Positions 53,438-62,544 of a stretch of 64,000 nucleotides of DNA are shown here, piece after piece. How positions within the stretch are numbered: position 1 is the first letter of the stretch; each line of letters begins with the position of its first letter. The position numbers were made by a program, and so were the translations under genes. The DNA comes from Piezodorus guildinii. Its lineage: Eukaryota > Arthropoda > Insecta > Hemiptera > Pentatomidae. A model generated the notes under the pieces. It did not search any database and was not told where the DNA came from. It was given only the letters and a program-made list of their open reading frames with translations. The stretch lies in assembly GCA_023052935.1 (NCBI GenBank), contig CM041297.1, positions 9,459,327 through 9,523,326 of the forward strand, written 5' to 3'.

Positions 53438-54336
53438 TTGGGTTGATGCAAAATTAATGCAGGTTTTTAGTAGGTATTGTAAATACGCCATATCTTTACT
53501 TTAACCATATATATTTAATCAAAATAATTTCCATCTGAATCAATGCACTTTTGCCAACGTTCAACAAGCTTTCTTATTCCACCAGAAAAAAAATCCGAAT
53601 CCCTGGACTCAATGAAATCACGAAAAGAATTTTCAATGTCGTCCTGGTTTTGAAAATTTTTCTCCCTCAAAAAGTTGTCCAGATGCCTGAAAAAGTGGAA
53701 GTCTGTAGGAGAGAGGTCAGGTGAATAAGGCGGATGTTGGAGAACTTCGTAGCCCAACTCGTGCAGTCGTCGAAGCGTTGGTTGTGCAACGTGTGGTCTG
53801 GCGTTATCGTGGAGCAGGATCGGCCCCTTCCGATTCATCAATGCTGGGCAAAGACGTTGCAATTTTTGAGTTTCGAGTTCCGCCCCCATTTCTCGTGTGG
53901 TTTTGGTTGGGTCTTCTTCCACTTTTGACCTCAGCTGGTCGTTGTCCAGAGCAAGATGACGGCCCCGACCTTCCTTGTCTTCGAGGTCGAAATCTCCTCT
54001 GCGAAACTTCTGGAACCAACGCTGCACCGTGCACTCATTAATAGCCCCCTGACCCCACACTTCATTAATATTACGAGCCGTTTGCGCAGCGCTGCGCCCT
54101 AATTTAAATTCGTAAAAATAAATTTGACGAAAATCGCACTTTGACATTTTCGATTCAAGACCTTTGAACACACTGAACAAAACGATTTTACTAAACAAAT
54201 TCATGGTGAAAGAGAGGGTATTAGATAAGGTTTGTTTTGGTATAATAATGATCAATGTTAGGATTAGCTTTGTTTACACAATTGGAATTAAGATATTGCA
54301 ATAGAGGAAACCTGCATTAATTTTGCATCAACCCAA
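53438..54336 (-). mobile_element. mariner (family M3) with in-frame internal deletion
   Basis: 899 bp between perfect 29-bp inverted ends (TTGGGTTGATGCAAAATTAA...) flanked by TA (53436-53437, 54337-54338). Outside the deletion it is nearly identical to the intact element at 40893-42177. About 387 bp are missing and the reading frame is kept. It is inserted in a family D LINE, which resumes at 54339. Confidence 0.95.
53515..54147 (-). CDS. Truncated mariner transposase, DNA-binding part kept
   Basis: 210 residues, from MSKCDFRQIY to SDGNYFD. The first helix-turn-helix is complete. The frame then jumps from TREMGAELE to QKLQRLCPAL, removing about 129 residues: the second part of the second HTH, the WVPHQL linker and the VTCDEKW block with the first catalytic Asp. 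The second (LLHDNARPHV) and third (SPDLSPTDFHFF) Asp blocks remain. It cannot cut DNA. It might still bind inverted ends or pair with intact subunits; that is inference. Confidence 0.88.
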   Translation of the reverse strand: MSKCDFRQIYFYEFKLGRSAAQTARNINEVWGQGAINECTVQRWFQKFRRGDFDLEDKEGRGRHLALDNDQLRSKVEEDPTKTTREMGAELETQKLQRLCPALMNRKGPILLHDNARPHVAQPTLRRLHELGYEVLQHPPYSPDLSPTDFHFFRHLDNFLREKNFQNQDDIENSFRDFIESRDSDFFSGGIRKLVERWQKCIDSDGNYFD

Positions 54337-54338
54337 TA

Positions 54339-54530
54339 TTTACAAAACGTCTCGGAGCCATTTCCGTTTCAGCCTCCTAGGTGGGTTGTATGGATGAGTG
54401 GAGCTGGATAGGGATTGTGCTAGAGAATCAGGATGATGAATGAGGTTCTGATGGAATATGGAAAATTTGGATGGAATCACGTCTGAAATATATGAAACAT
54501 TAAGAACTTCTATTGCGCTTATTTGATGAA
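54339..54530 (-). mobile_element. Family D LINE fragment, resumed after mariner
   Basis: TTTACAAAACGTCTCGGAGC, CATTTCCGTTTCAGCCTCCT and GGGTTGTATGGATGAGTGGA match family D. The mariner target was GTAAG-TA-TTTACAAAACG. Confidence 0.7.
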
Positions 54531-54565
54531 AAAAGTTATAACACCAGTATGTACAGTATTTACTT

Positions 54566-55071
54566 TTCTTTTTTTTTATACATATTTATTGATATTTACA
54601 ACTATATTAAATAAAAATACATCTAGTAAATGAGATGGTACTATACAAAACTGTCATGAAAAACATGTAGAGACTCTACCCAGTGGCAGCACTCTAAAAA
54701 TTATCTAAACTAGAAGGTCCCGGGGCCATTTCACTTTTCAGGCGCCTCGGAGGATTATCCGGAATTGAAGAGGAAGAAAGAATTGAAACTGGAGTTTGTC
54801 ATGAAAGGATTGATACCTGGTACGGGCCAAATCAGTAACATAGAGAACATTAAGGTCTTTATGGATAAGTTGACAAAGTAAGGAGCGTTGAGGATTTTAC
54901 GAAGGATTTTGGATTGGATGCGGGAAGAATTTGATGGTTTAATAGAGCCCCAAAGCTCTACTCCGTAAGTCCAGATTGGTCTTATAATAGTCATGTAGAT
55001 GAGCCTTTTGTAGTTCAGAGGAAGGTTTGATCGTTTGTCTAGTAAGTGTTGAAGTAGCCTAAAGCGGCGAG
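54566..55071 (-). mobile_element. Jockey LINE, family A, 3' fragment with TSD
   Basis: Minus-strand copy with an A tail (T run at 54570-54580). ACAGTATTTACTT at 54553-54565 and ACAGTACTTACTT at 55072-55084 are the target duplication with one change. The polymerase tail has several deletions (for example LNAPYFVNLSIKTLM). Confidence 0.8.
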
Positions 55072-55084
55072 ACAGTACTTACTT

Positions 55085-55260
55085 AAATATGAAATTTCAG
55101 TTGAAATTAGACTAATCGTTTTTTATTGAGATTTATCTCGCACGCACACACCTTTTTGCGGGAATGATCATTTGGACTTAGGGATCGTGTATTAACCCAA
55201 TTTAAGAACCCTGAAATTTTCACAATCGCAAAAGAATATTTTAATTAATAGAATGATTTG
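55085..55260 (+). repeat. Repeat E right-half fragment
   Basis: AAATATGAAATTTCAGTTGA, a CGCACGCACACAC stretch, TTTTTGCGGGAATGATCATT and TTTTCACAATCGCAAAAGAA follow E. The 30 bp before the Jockey (TTGATGAAAAAAGTTATAAC) are its left part. Confidence 0.6.
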
Positions 55261-55885
55261 GTGTTAAAAAAACAAAAAAGTTCTAATTATATCTTATACA
55301 CGTTCGGACGTAGTCGGTGATTATATATCATCTTGTTTTATAGAGTTTCTCTCCTCTTAAAGGAATTGCAAATAGACCTGCGAGTGCAGTCAGTATACAA
55401 AATAACCTAGGAAATTACCAAGACAAAAGTTCACTCAATCATTTCGTATTTTGTTTCAATTGTTAAATCAATTGGAAAATCGGAAAATACAGAGCCAGTT
55501 TCCAGTGTCCCTTGAGCTCGGACACTGTTGACAAAGACGACTTAAAAAATGCATGTGTCAAAATCCTGATGTTATCATTTGAGTCACTCTGTCATGCGCC
55601 ATTAGGCTTTCAGATTCAGGGCAGTCTTAGGCAAAGTTAGCGAGGGATATCTCGGGGCAAGTAAATGCGTCGTGAGTTCGAGTCACGTTCGGAATATTTT
55701 ATTTTGTATGTTCTATGTTATATAGAATGTCCTAAAAAACTCGACGGTACATATGATGCCTAAGTCCTATATCTAATACTAATTAGATATTTGATAACTA
55801 TCACTTTTAATAACGCATTGCATCTGAAATAAGAAATATCTCCATCCAAAAAAGGAAAATAAAATATGTCTATTACACTATCCTA
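55261..55885. other. Unassigned DNA with a tRNA-like arm
   Basis: 55671-55687 (CGTGAGTTCGAGTCACG) can form a T-arm-like hairpin, but no complete cloverleaf is visible. The remainder is unassigned. Confidence 0.3.
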
Positions 55886-56040
55886 CATGTGTTGGAACGG
55901 CGTGGTCTAGTAGATTGGACACTTATCTACTTTTTTCTAGGTCCTGGGTTCGAACCCCTGCTATGCCAGAGATATTTATTCTGCTATTTTAGAGGTGGAG
56001 TAACCCAAGGGTAGGGAGACAGATCCTTTGGAGAAAATCA
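55886..56040 (+). mobile_element. tRNA-like sequence, probable SINE head
   Basis: TGGTCTAGTAGATTGG (55903-55918) is an A box and GGTTCGAACCC (55947-55957) a perfect B box. GGCGTGG and CTATGCC can pair as an acceptor stem, but the D arm then overlaps it by two bases and the anticodon arm is poor, so a working tRNA is unlikely. A 3' extension to about 56040 suggests a SINE. Confidence 0.5.
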
Positions 56041-56167
56041 TAGTAAAAAAAAATGTAAATAAAAGCATTTTTTTCGAATAACTTCAGATAAAAATTACAT
56101 ATATTACTTACAATAACATAAACAAAAATTTTTTTTTTTAAATGAAGTAGCTTGTATTAGGCAAAAA

Positions 56168-56229
<62 letters not shown>

Positions 56230-56261
56230 GTGAAAATGAGGTTTTAGGAACTTCAAAAATA
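56041..56261. other. AT-rich spacer with TA and T runs
   Basis: (TA)n at 56170-56201 is followed by a T run to 56229. No gene. Confidence 0.5.
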
Positions 56262-56271
56262 AAAAATATGT

Positions 56272-56659
56272 TGAGGGCAACACACGACTTTCACTTACCG
56301 CCGTTGTTAAAATCCATTAAAGAATTCTAAAATGCTGTTAGAGATAAAAATTAGTGAAACTAATAAAGAATTAATTAAATTTAATTTCTGTAGAACCATG
56401 TGTTTTATTAAATAATCTATTATATTATAATCAAAAATAATCAGTTAGTTTTATCGGCTTTTCACCACTGTTTATTAACGTTTACAAGCTTTTGTATAAG
56501 ATAATATTTTTTTCTAAATCGTAAGCTTTCCAACGGTACATCATACATCTATATAACTGTTCTTATGTTCAAAAACGAAAAGTTGCATTAAAAAAATATT
56601 TTTGCAGTTTTCTCCTTTAGTTGGATATCGAATTCGTTCAACTATACATATATATGTAC

Positions 56660-56703
<44 letters not shown>

Positions 56704-56707
56704 TATG

Positions 56708-56790
<83 letters not shown>

Positions 56791-57170
56791 TTGCTTTATA
56801 TAGGATTATATTGTTATTTTTTTAGTATCTACAAAATTAAAGGTACTTTGGAGGAAGAAAATTTAAAATATCGGCATTGAAGCCTTGTCAGTCTATATCG
56901 ATGAAACTTACATGATATTAAAACCAATCATATTTTACATCGATTTATAGAGTTTAATCAAAATCGTTAAAGCCGTTTTTGAGAAAATCGTTAAGAGGTA
57001 CAATAAGCATGGTTTAAAGTGGCCTTTTTGATGAAAAAGTTGCTGTAACATCTCAGGCGTATAGTTGTCTTAAAACGCGTATTTCCGTTGAAAACTGGAA
57101 GTCGAAAATTTTCACGATCGCAATACTTTACCTTACTATATATTTCATATATAGGTAAGTGAAAGTAAAA
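56272..57170 (+). repeat. Repeat E copy with TA expansion
   Basis: The left end is damaged (GAGGGCAACACACGACTTTC), the right end complete (ATAGGTAAGTGAAAGTAAAA). A 145-bp TA array (56645-56790) has expanded at a place where other copies have TATATATTTACC. Confidence 0.8.
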
Positions 57171-57436
57171 AATCAGATAGTAAAATCAAATATTACATTT
57201 TAAAAATAAAAAAAATATAAAAAAGCTTAGAACACCTAGTTATCAAAACATTAACTTGATATCATTGAGAGCAACAATTTCACGTTTTTTGGGAAGCTAG
57301 TGAATTTTGTGCTCTAATTAAAATTGGTTTTCAAACCATCTAAACATATTTTTTTCTGGATACGGGTAATCATTTAATGTCGGCAAAATAACTTATAATT
57401 AATTATTACTTGCATTTACATGTTTTCTTAAAGTTT
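57171..57436. other. Unassigned AT-rich DNA
   Basis: Nothing recognised. Confidence 0.3.
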
Positions 57437-58246
57437 TTTTTATTTATTTTTTTTTTTTTATTTATTTATTTTTTTTATTTATTGAAATTTACAACTGTAC
57501 AAAAAATACATCAAGTAAATATGCTGTAATATTATAACACATGGAATGAACATGAAGAGAAACTGCCCATTGACAGCACTCTTTGGTAGTGAGTCTAAAC
57601 AAGAAGGTCTCGAGGCCATCTTCTTTTCAGACGCCTCGGAGGATTATCAGGAATGGAAGAGGAAGCAAGGATTGAAACTAATGGATTAGAGTGGGAGTGG
57701 AGTTTTTCATGGAAGGTGTGATACCTGTTACGGGCCAAATCAGCAACATATGGAACATTAAGATCATTGTGGATGATTTTATTCGTGACAAAGTAAGGAG
57801 CGTTAAGGATTTTGCGAAGGATTTTGGATTGTAAGGATTGGATACGGGAAGAGTTTGATGGTTTAGTAGAGCCCCAAAGTTCTACTCCGTAGGTCCAGAT
57901 AGGCCTTATGATGATCATGTAAATAAGTCTTTTGTAGTTAAGTGAAAGGTTAGAGCGTCTGTCTAGTAAGTGTTGGAGTAGCCGAAATCTTCGTGCAGTT
58001 TCTTGTCTCTTCAGTCTTGTATGCGGATTCCATGTAAGTCGTTTGTCAAGCAGGAGTCCTAAATATCGGATCTGTTCAACCGGGACAAGCGGAATATCAT
58101 TAAAGGACACTGTAGGGCAGGATGTCATAGGTTTCCGACGAAGGGTAAAGGTAATTTGTTGGGATTTATTGGAATTGATTTTAATTCTCCAATTCTGACA
58201 CCATACCTCAAGGTCTCTGATGTGGGATTGGAGAGTTTGAGAGGCT
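57437..58246 (-). mobile_element. Jockey LINE, family A, 3' part (before LTR insertion)
   Basis: A long A/T-rich tail (57437-57482), the 3' UTR and the C-terminal coding region. The other part of the same element lies at 62545-64000. Removing the LTR element rejoins them in frame. Confidence 0.9.
57595..58246 (-). pseudogene. Jockey polymerase, C-terminal part
   Basis: About 217 residues are LINE-derived, from ASQTLQSHIRDLEVWCQNWR to RRLKRRWPRDLLV. Blocks: KINSNKSQQITFTLRRKP, PVEQIRYLGLLLDKRLTWNP, LIYMIIIRPIWTYGVELWGS, SKILRKILNAPYFVTNKI. It is intact as a frame and is the best copy of this part. The open frame extends beyond 58246 only by reading LTR sequence. Confidence 0.85.
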
Positions 58247-58642
58247 TGTGATGGGCCTGATGTGTGTGAGGGAGTGAGGTTATAACACACAGCTGGTGGG
58301 AGCAAAGAGGTTATGTGAAATGGATTTGTCACTGCCTCAAACATGTTTATATTTTAGTTTTCTTTATATTTAATTGAAGGTCATTTTTATTTATTATTTT
58401 ATTTTCTGTGTTTTATGATAGTAGAAAGATTATTTTATTTTACAGTGGCAAATCCATTGCAACCTCTCACCAGCTGTGGGTTGGCTCTATCTCGATTTGT
58501 GTGTGCTCCTCATATTGTGTTCTTCTTTTGTACTCTATTATTCCATGCTTTATTTAACTGTTTTTAACATTACGAACAATAAAAGAACCATTCGTACTAA
58601 TAGTGCCAGGCTGTAGTTATTTCGCCCTCACCTCCTCAAAAG
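58247..58642 (+). repeat. 5' LTR
   Basis: Starts TGTGATGGGCCTGATGTG, ends CCTCACCTCCTCAAAAG. AATAAA at 58578-58583 may serve polyadenylation. Three stretches in the first 90 bp (58288-58298, 58306-58312, 58319-58332) are complementary, in reverse order, to 58445-58478, so the U3 part can fold into a long hairpin. Confidence 0.95.
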
Positions 58643-58660
58643 TGATGACCCCGACGTGAT
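58643..58660 (+). promoter_or_regulatory. Primer binding site, tRNA-Trp type
   Basis: TGATGACCCCGACGTGAT begins immediately after the LTR. TGG at the start would be the perfect form; TGA is one base off. Confidence 0.75.
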
Positions 58661-58725
58661 GTTTTAAACTATTATTTTTTCTTCTCTTTCTCCTTTTTTT
58701 TTATTTTTCTGGCAATATCATTACA

Positions 58726-59550
58726 ATGCCATTCGATTTATTCACGCTGGACATGGAGGACAAGAAAGTGGAGGTGGAGTCAGCATCGGCCCCCAATGCG
58801 CTGGCGAGATTGCCAACTTTTTGTAGAGAAGAGCCAGATCTGTGGTTCATTCAAGCTGAGGCGGTATTCAGCTCATGTAAGATCAGTAATAGTAAGAGCA
58901 AATTTCAGCTGATTATCGCCCAGCTTGATTTTCAGACTCTTCGACAAGTCGCAGATCTGGCTCGTAATCCGCCTGTTAATGAGCCCTATGAAAGGTTAAA
59001 AGAGCGGCTACTTTCCATCTTCGGGCAGTCAGATAGCTGGAAGATGAAAAAACTCCTGGAAGAGCAGAAATTGGGCGATCAGAGGCCTTCCCAATTTCTG
59101 CGAGAGATGCAGCAGCTGGCAGGAGAGAAGGTCCCGGAGGACATGCTTAGTATTCTGTGGCTCCGGGGGTTACCTGAGGGAATGCAGGCGGCTTTGGCTG
59201 CTACCGATCATACTGATCTGACCAAGTTGGCCCGCATCGCAGATAAAATAGCGGAGATTCAGCAACCCCCAGGTAATCCGATTATGGCTTATCAGCCGGA
59301 GCCAACTCCGGGGCCTTCAAGAGGAGACATAGGAGCTGCCCTCGAGCGCCTGACTGCCGAAGTAGCCGCTCTAAAAGCGCAAATGGGGACCAGGACAAGT
59401 CGGCGGGACAGCGGATCGCCTAGTCGGAATCGCAGGGGCTCTAGAAGCAAGAGTAGACGGCGTCTCTGTTTTTACCACGAACGCTTCAGAGATAAGGCGA
59501 CCAGATGCCGTCAGCCCTGCGACTGGAAACCGGCTAGGGCTTTAAACTAG
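58726..59550 (+). CDS. Gag protein of CsRn1-like retrotransposon
   Basis: 274 residues, starting at the first ATG after the 5' UTR. Capsid-like helical region at about 25-185 (LPTFCREEPDLWFIQAEAVF near the start; FGQSDSWKMKKLLEEQKLGD, PSQFLREMQQLAG in the middle). A Pro/Ser linker and short coiled segment (ALERLTAEVAALKAQM) follow, then an Arg/Ser-rich basic stretch. The CHCC knuckle C-F-Y-H...C..P-C (LCFYHERFRDKATRCRQPCD) is the hallmark of the clade. It forms the particle and packages RNA. The frame is intact. It ends in TTA AAC TAG, a frameshift signal. Confidence 0.92.
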   Translation: MPFDLFTLDMEDKKVEVESASAPNALARLPTFCREEPDLWFIQAEAVFSSCKISNSKSKFQLIIAQLDFQTLRQVADLARNPPVNEPYERLKERLLSIFGQSDSWKMKKLLEEQKLGDQRPSQFLREMQQLAGEKVPEDMLSILWLRGLPEGMQAALAATDHTDLTKLARIADKIAEIQQPPGNPIMAYQPEPTPGPSRGDIGAALERLTAEVAALKAQMGTRTSRRDSGSPSRNRRGSRSKSRRRLCFYHERFRDKATRCRQPCDWKPARALN

Positions 59551-59585
59551 TCATAGCGGCGAACAAGGCGGGTCCCGTCGCTATG
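59541..59585 (+). promoter_or_regulatory. -1 ribosomal frameshift signal (slippery site and stem-loop)
   Basis: T TTA AAC (59541-59547) lies in the gag frame exactly as X XXY YYZ, immediately before the gag stop TAG. After a four-base spacer, CATAGCGGCG (59552-59561) pairs in all ten positions (one G-U) with CGTCGCTATG (59576-59585), loop 14 bases. A -1 shift enters the pol frame, which is open from 59538. The pol ATG at 59583 lies inside the stem's 3' arm, so pol is probably made as a Gag-Pol fusion. Confidence 0.85.
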
Positions 59586-62134
59586 GCTAACAACCGTCGA
59601 CTCTTCGTCTCTGACAGAAAGTCCGGGGTCAGATATCTGGTGGATACCGGAGCCACCCTATCTGTCTACCCGGTGACGAACAGGACGAAGGCCACCGAGG
59701 AGTTCACGTTGTATGCTGCCAATGGGACGCCCATTCCAACGTATGGCACCATTGTCCAGAACCTTGATCTGGGGCTCCGGCGGAAAATGTCGTGGCGATT
59801 TATCGTTGCCAAGGTTAGCCATCCCATCATCGGCGCGGATTTACTTTTTCACTACAACATGATGGTAGATCTCGCCGGGTGCCAGCTGGTGGACCAGAGG
59901 ACGGGGCTGACATCTAGAGGTAAATTGGTGAAGGTACCGGTGCCCACCATCTGCTCACTACCAGCAGGCGAATGGTACTCCGCCCTGCTGCGCCGGTACC
60001 CTGCTGTGACTCAGCCTTCGTCCTTTATGACAGAACCGAAGCACGATGTCGTCCATCACATTGAGACCAGGGGAGCCCCAGTCACCGCGAGAGCCCGCCG
60101 CCTGCCACCGGGAAGATACAACACCGCCAAGAAGGAGTTTATGCAGATGATGGATGAAGGGATCTGCAGACCGTCGAATAGTCCTTGGGCCAGTCCGCTG
60201 CACATCGTCGAGAAGAAGGATGGAGGTATCCGGCCCTGCGGCGACTACAGGCAGCTCAACGCTAAGACGGTCCCGGACAGATACGCTGTGCCCAACTTGG
60301 CGGATTTCAACGTTAATATGCACGGTAAGAAGATCTTCACCACATTGGACCTTAACCGTGCATATTACCAGATTCCGGTGGCAGAAGAGGATATTCCGAA
60401 GACCGCCGTCATCACACCTTTCGGCCTCTTCGAGTTCCTCCGTATGTGCTTTGGTCTCAGGAATGCATCGCAAACCTTCCAACGGTTCCTGGACCGTGTG
60501 CTTCGAGGGTTGGACTTTGCCTGGTGGTTCCTCGACGATATTATCATCGGCTCAAGAGATGAAGAGGAGCCCAAAGCACATATGGAGGAAGTGCTACGGC
60601 GGCTGCAGTATCACGGCCTCACGGTGAACCTGACGAAGTGTGTCTTCGCTCGTCAGGAGGTCGAGTTTTCTGGGACATAGAGTGAACTCCTCCGGCATCA
60701 GCGCCCAGTCAGCAAAGGTGGAGGCCATAGTTTCCTATCCTAGGCCTGCTACTATCAAGGACCTGCGGCGTTTTCTGGGTATGTTTAACTTTTATCGCCG
60801 TTGCATACCCAGAGCGGCGGAAATGCAAGCTCCGCTCAACAGGTTCCTTGCTGGAGCGAAGAAGAATGACAAGAGGCCAGTCGAATGGAACAACAAAGCC
60901 GTAGAAGCGTTCGAGCGCTGCAAGACTGCCATCAAGAACTCCGCGGTACTGGGACATCCTAAGGCTAACGCTGAGCTTGTCCTGGTATGTGATGCCTCCA
61001 GCACAGCTATGGGAGCAGTCTTGCAGCAGAAGGATGGCGACGTTTGGCGGCCTCTTGGATTTTTCTCCAAGGCTCTCGCACGCTGCTGCATTCTCTGCCA
61101 GCGATCGAAAGTTGTCCGTCACACGGTGACTCCTCCAGGTACCTTTGCACCCAGCGGAAGGATGGAGCATATCCACGTGGACATCGTTGGGCCTCTGCCA
61201 CCCTCCAACGGCATGCGTTATTGCCTCACGATGATAGATCGATTCACGCGTTGGCCTGAGGCGTGCCCGCTAGAGGAAATTACAAGCACCAAGGTAGCAG
61301 AAGCAATAGTGGGCACGTGGATTTCCCGTTATGGTACGCCTGCAAGGATTTCTACCTACCAAGGGCGCCAGTTTGAGTCAGACCTCTTTATTAGCCTCAC
61401 TCGCGTCCTTGGTATCCAGAGGAGCAGGACTACGGCGTACCATCCTCAGTCCAACGGGTGCGTGGAGCGGTGGCATAGGTCCCTTAAGACATCCCTAAGG
61501 GCAACGTTGGGAAATATGGGGTGGACAAAGGTGCTACCCACCGTCCTATTGGGTCTTCGGTCGGCGGTGAGAGAAGATGGTGCCAGCGCTGAGGAAATGG
61601 TCTTCGGCCAACCACTTCGCCTCCCTGGAGAATTTTTTGAATCCTCTGAACGGCGGGAGGACGCGGAGGCGACATTCAAGACGCTGAGGGAGGCGATGAA
61701 GACGCTCCGGCCAGCTCCGCACCGCAGCTTTGTTCACCGCGACCTCAAGGACTGCACCCACGTTTTCCTTAGGGATGACACCGTCCGACGGCCGCTGACG
61801 CCGCCTTACACCGGCCCTTATCAGGTTCTCTCGAGGGAGGAGAAGACATTCAAGCTGCTGTTACCGACGGGACCGAAGACCGTCTGCATGGATCGCCTGA
61901 AGGTAGCACATCTTCTCCCGGGACCGGCAGAGGACAGCGGCAACTGGGATCTGCCTACTCCATCGCCCTCTGGTGTGGCCAGCGGCAAGTGCGATCACCC
62001 CACTCCTTCTCCCACATCAGTGGACTCCGGACCTTCAAATGACCTCGACTCAGAACAGCAGGATGCACCACCGCCTTATCGCACCCGGTCTGGTCTGGTG
62101 GTAAAGCCAAAGGTTCGTTTCTGTGCCGATGTCA

Positions 62135-62148
62135 TTGGGGGGGAGTGA
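62135..62148 (+). promoter_or_regulatory. Polypurine tract
   Basis: TTGGGGGGGAGTGA directly before the 3' LTR is the place and composition expected for plus-strand priming. It overlaps the last pol codons. Confidence 0.7.
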
Positions 62149-62544
62149 TGTGATGGTCCTGATGTGTGTGAGGGAGTGAGGTTATAACACACAGCTGGTG
62201 GGAGCAAAGAGGTTATGTGAAATGGATTTGTCACTGCCTTAAACATGTTTATATTTTAGTTTTCTTTATATTTAATTGAAGGTCATTTTTATTTATTATT
62301 TTATTTTCTGTGTTTTATGATAGTAGAAAGATTATTTTATTTTACAGTGGCAAATCCATTGCAACCTCTCACCAGCTGTGGGTTGGCTCTATCTCGATTT
62401 GTGTGTGCTCCTCATATTGTGTTCTTCTTTTGTATTCTATTATTCCATGCTTTATTTAACTGTTTTTAACATTACGAACAATAAAAGAACCATTCGTACT
62501 AATAGTGCCAGGCTGTAGTTATTTCGCCCTCACCTCCTCAAAAG
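62149..62544 (+). repeat. 3' LTR
   Basis: Same 396 bp as the 5' LTR except GGTCCT for GGGCCT, GCCTTAAAC for GCCTCAAAC and TATTC for TACTC. Confidence 0.95.

Larger units (their letters stand above)
59538..62148 (+). pseudogene. Pol polyprotein of CsRn1-like retrotransposon, broken
   Basis: Order: protease (LVDTGATLSVYP), reverse transcriptase (IRPCGDYRQLN, TTLDLNRAYYQIPV, FGLFEFLRMCFGL, WFLDDIIIGS with the Asp pair), RNase H start (LVCDASSTAMGAVLQQ), integrase core and C-terminal domain. Damage: a one-base insertion at about 60665 splits it into frames 59583-60680 and 60640-62148. An in-frame deletion at about 61085 joins early RNase H to CILCQR, losing the rest of RNase H and most of the HHCC zinc finger. 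The integrase keeps HVDIVGP (Asp, 61180) and VERWHR (Glu, 61465), but the second Asp is Tyr (61357-61359). The stop touches the 3' LTR. Confidence 0.9.
58247..62544 (+). mobile_element. CsRn1/Kabuki-like Ty3/Gypsy retrotransposon, defective
   Basis: 4,298 bp. LTRs of 396 bp (58247-58642, 62149-62544) differ at only three positions by my count, so insertion is recent. Directly after the 5' LTR is a primer site (TGATGACCCCGACGTGAT) that fits the 3' end of tRNA-Trp with one mismatch in the first bases, the primer used by the CsRn1 clade. gag has the CHCC knuckle of that clade. gag and pol are in -1 relation. pol has lost part of RNase H and integrase. No 4-6 bp target duplication is visible. Confidence 0.92.

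Noticed and set aside
55891..55969. A functional tRNA gene
   Set aside because: Acceptor and T arm are plausible but the D arm overlaps the acceptor stem and the anticodon arm does not pair.
59958..61761. Minus-strand frames inside the LTR element
   Set aside because: Shadows of pol; no motif, and the plus frame shows reverse transcriptase and integrase blocks.
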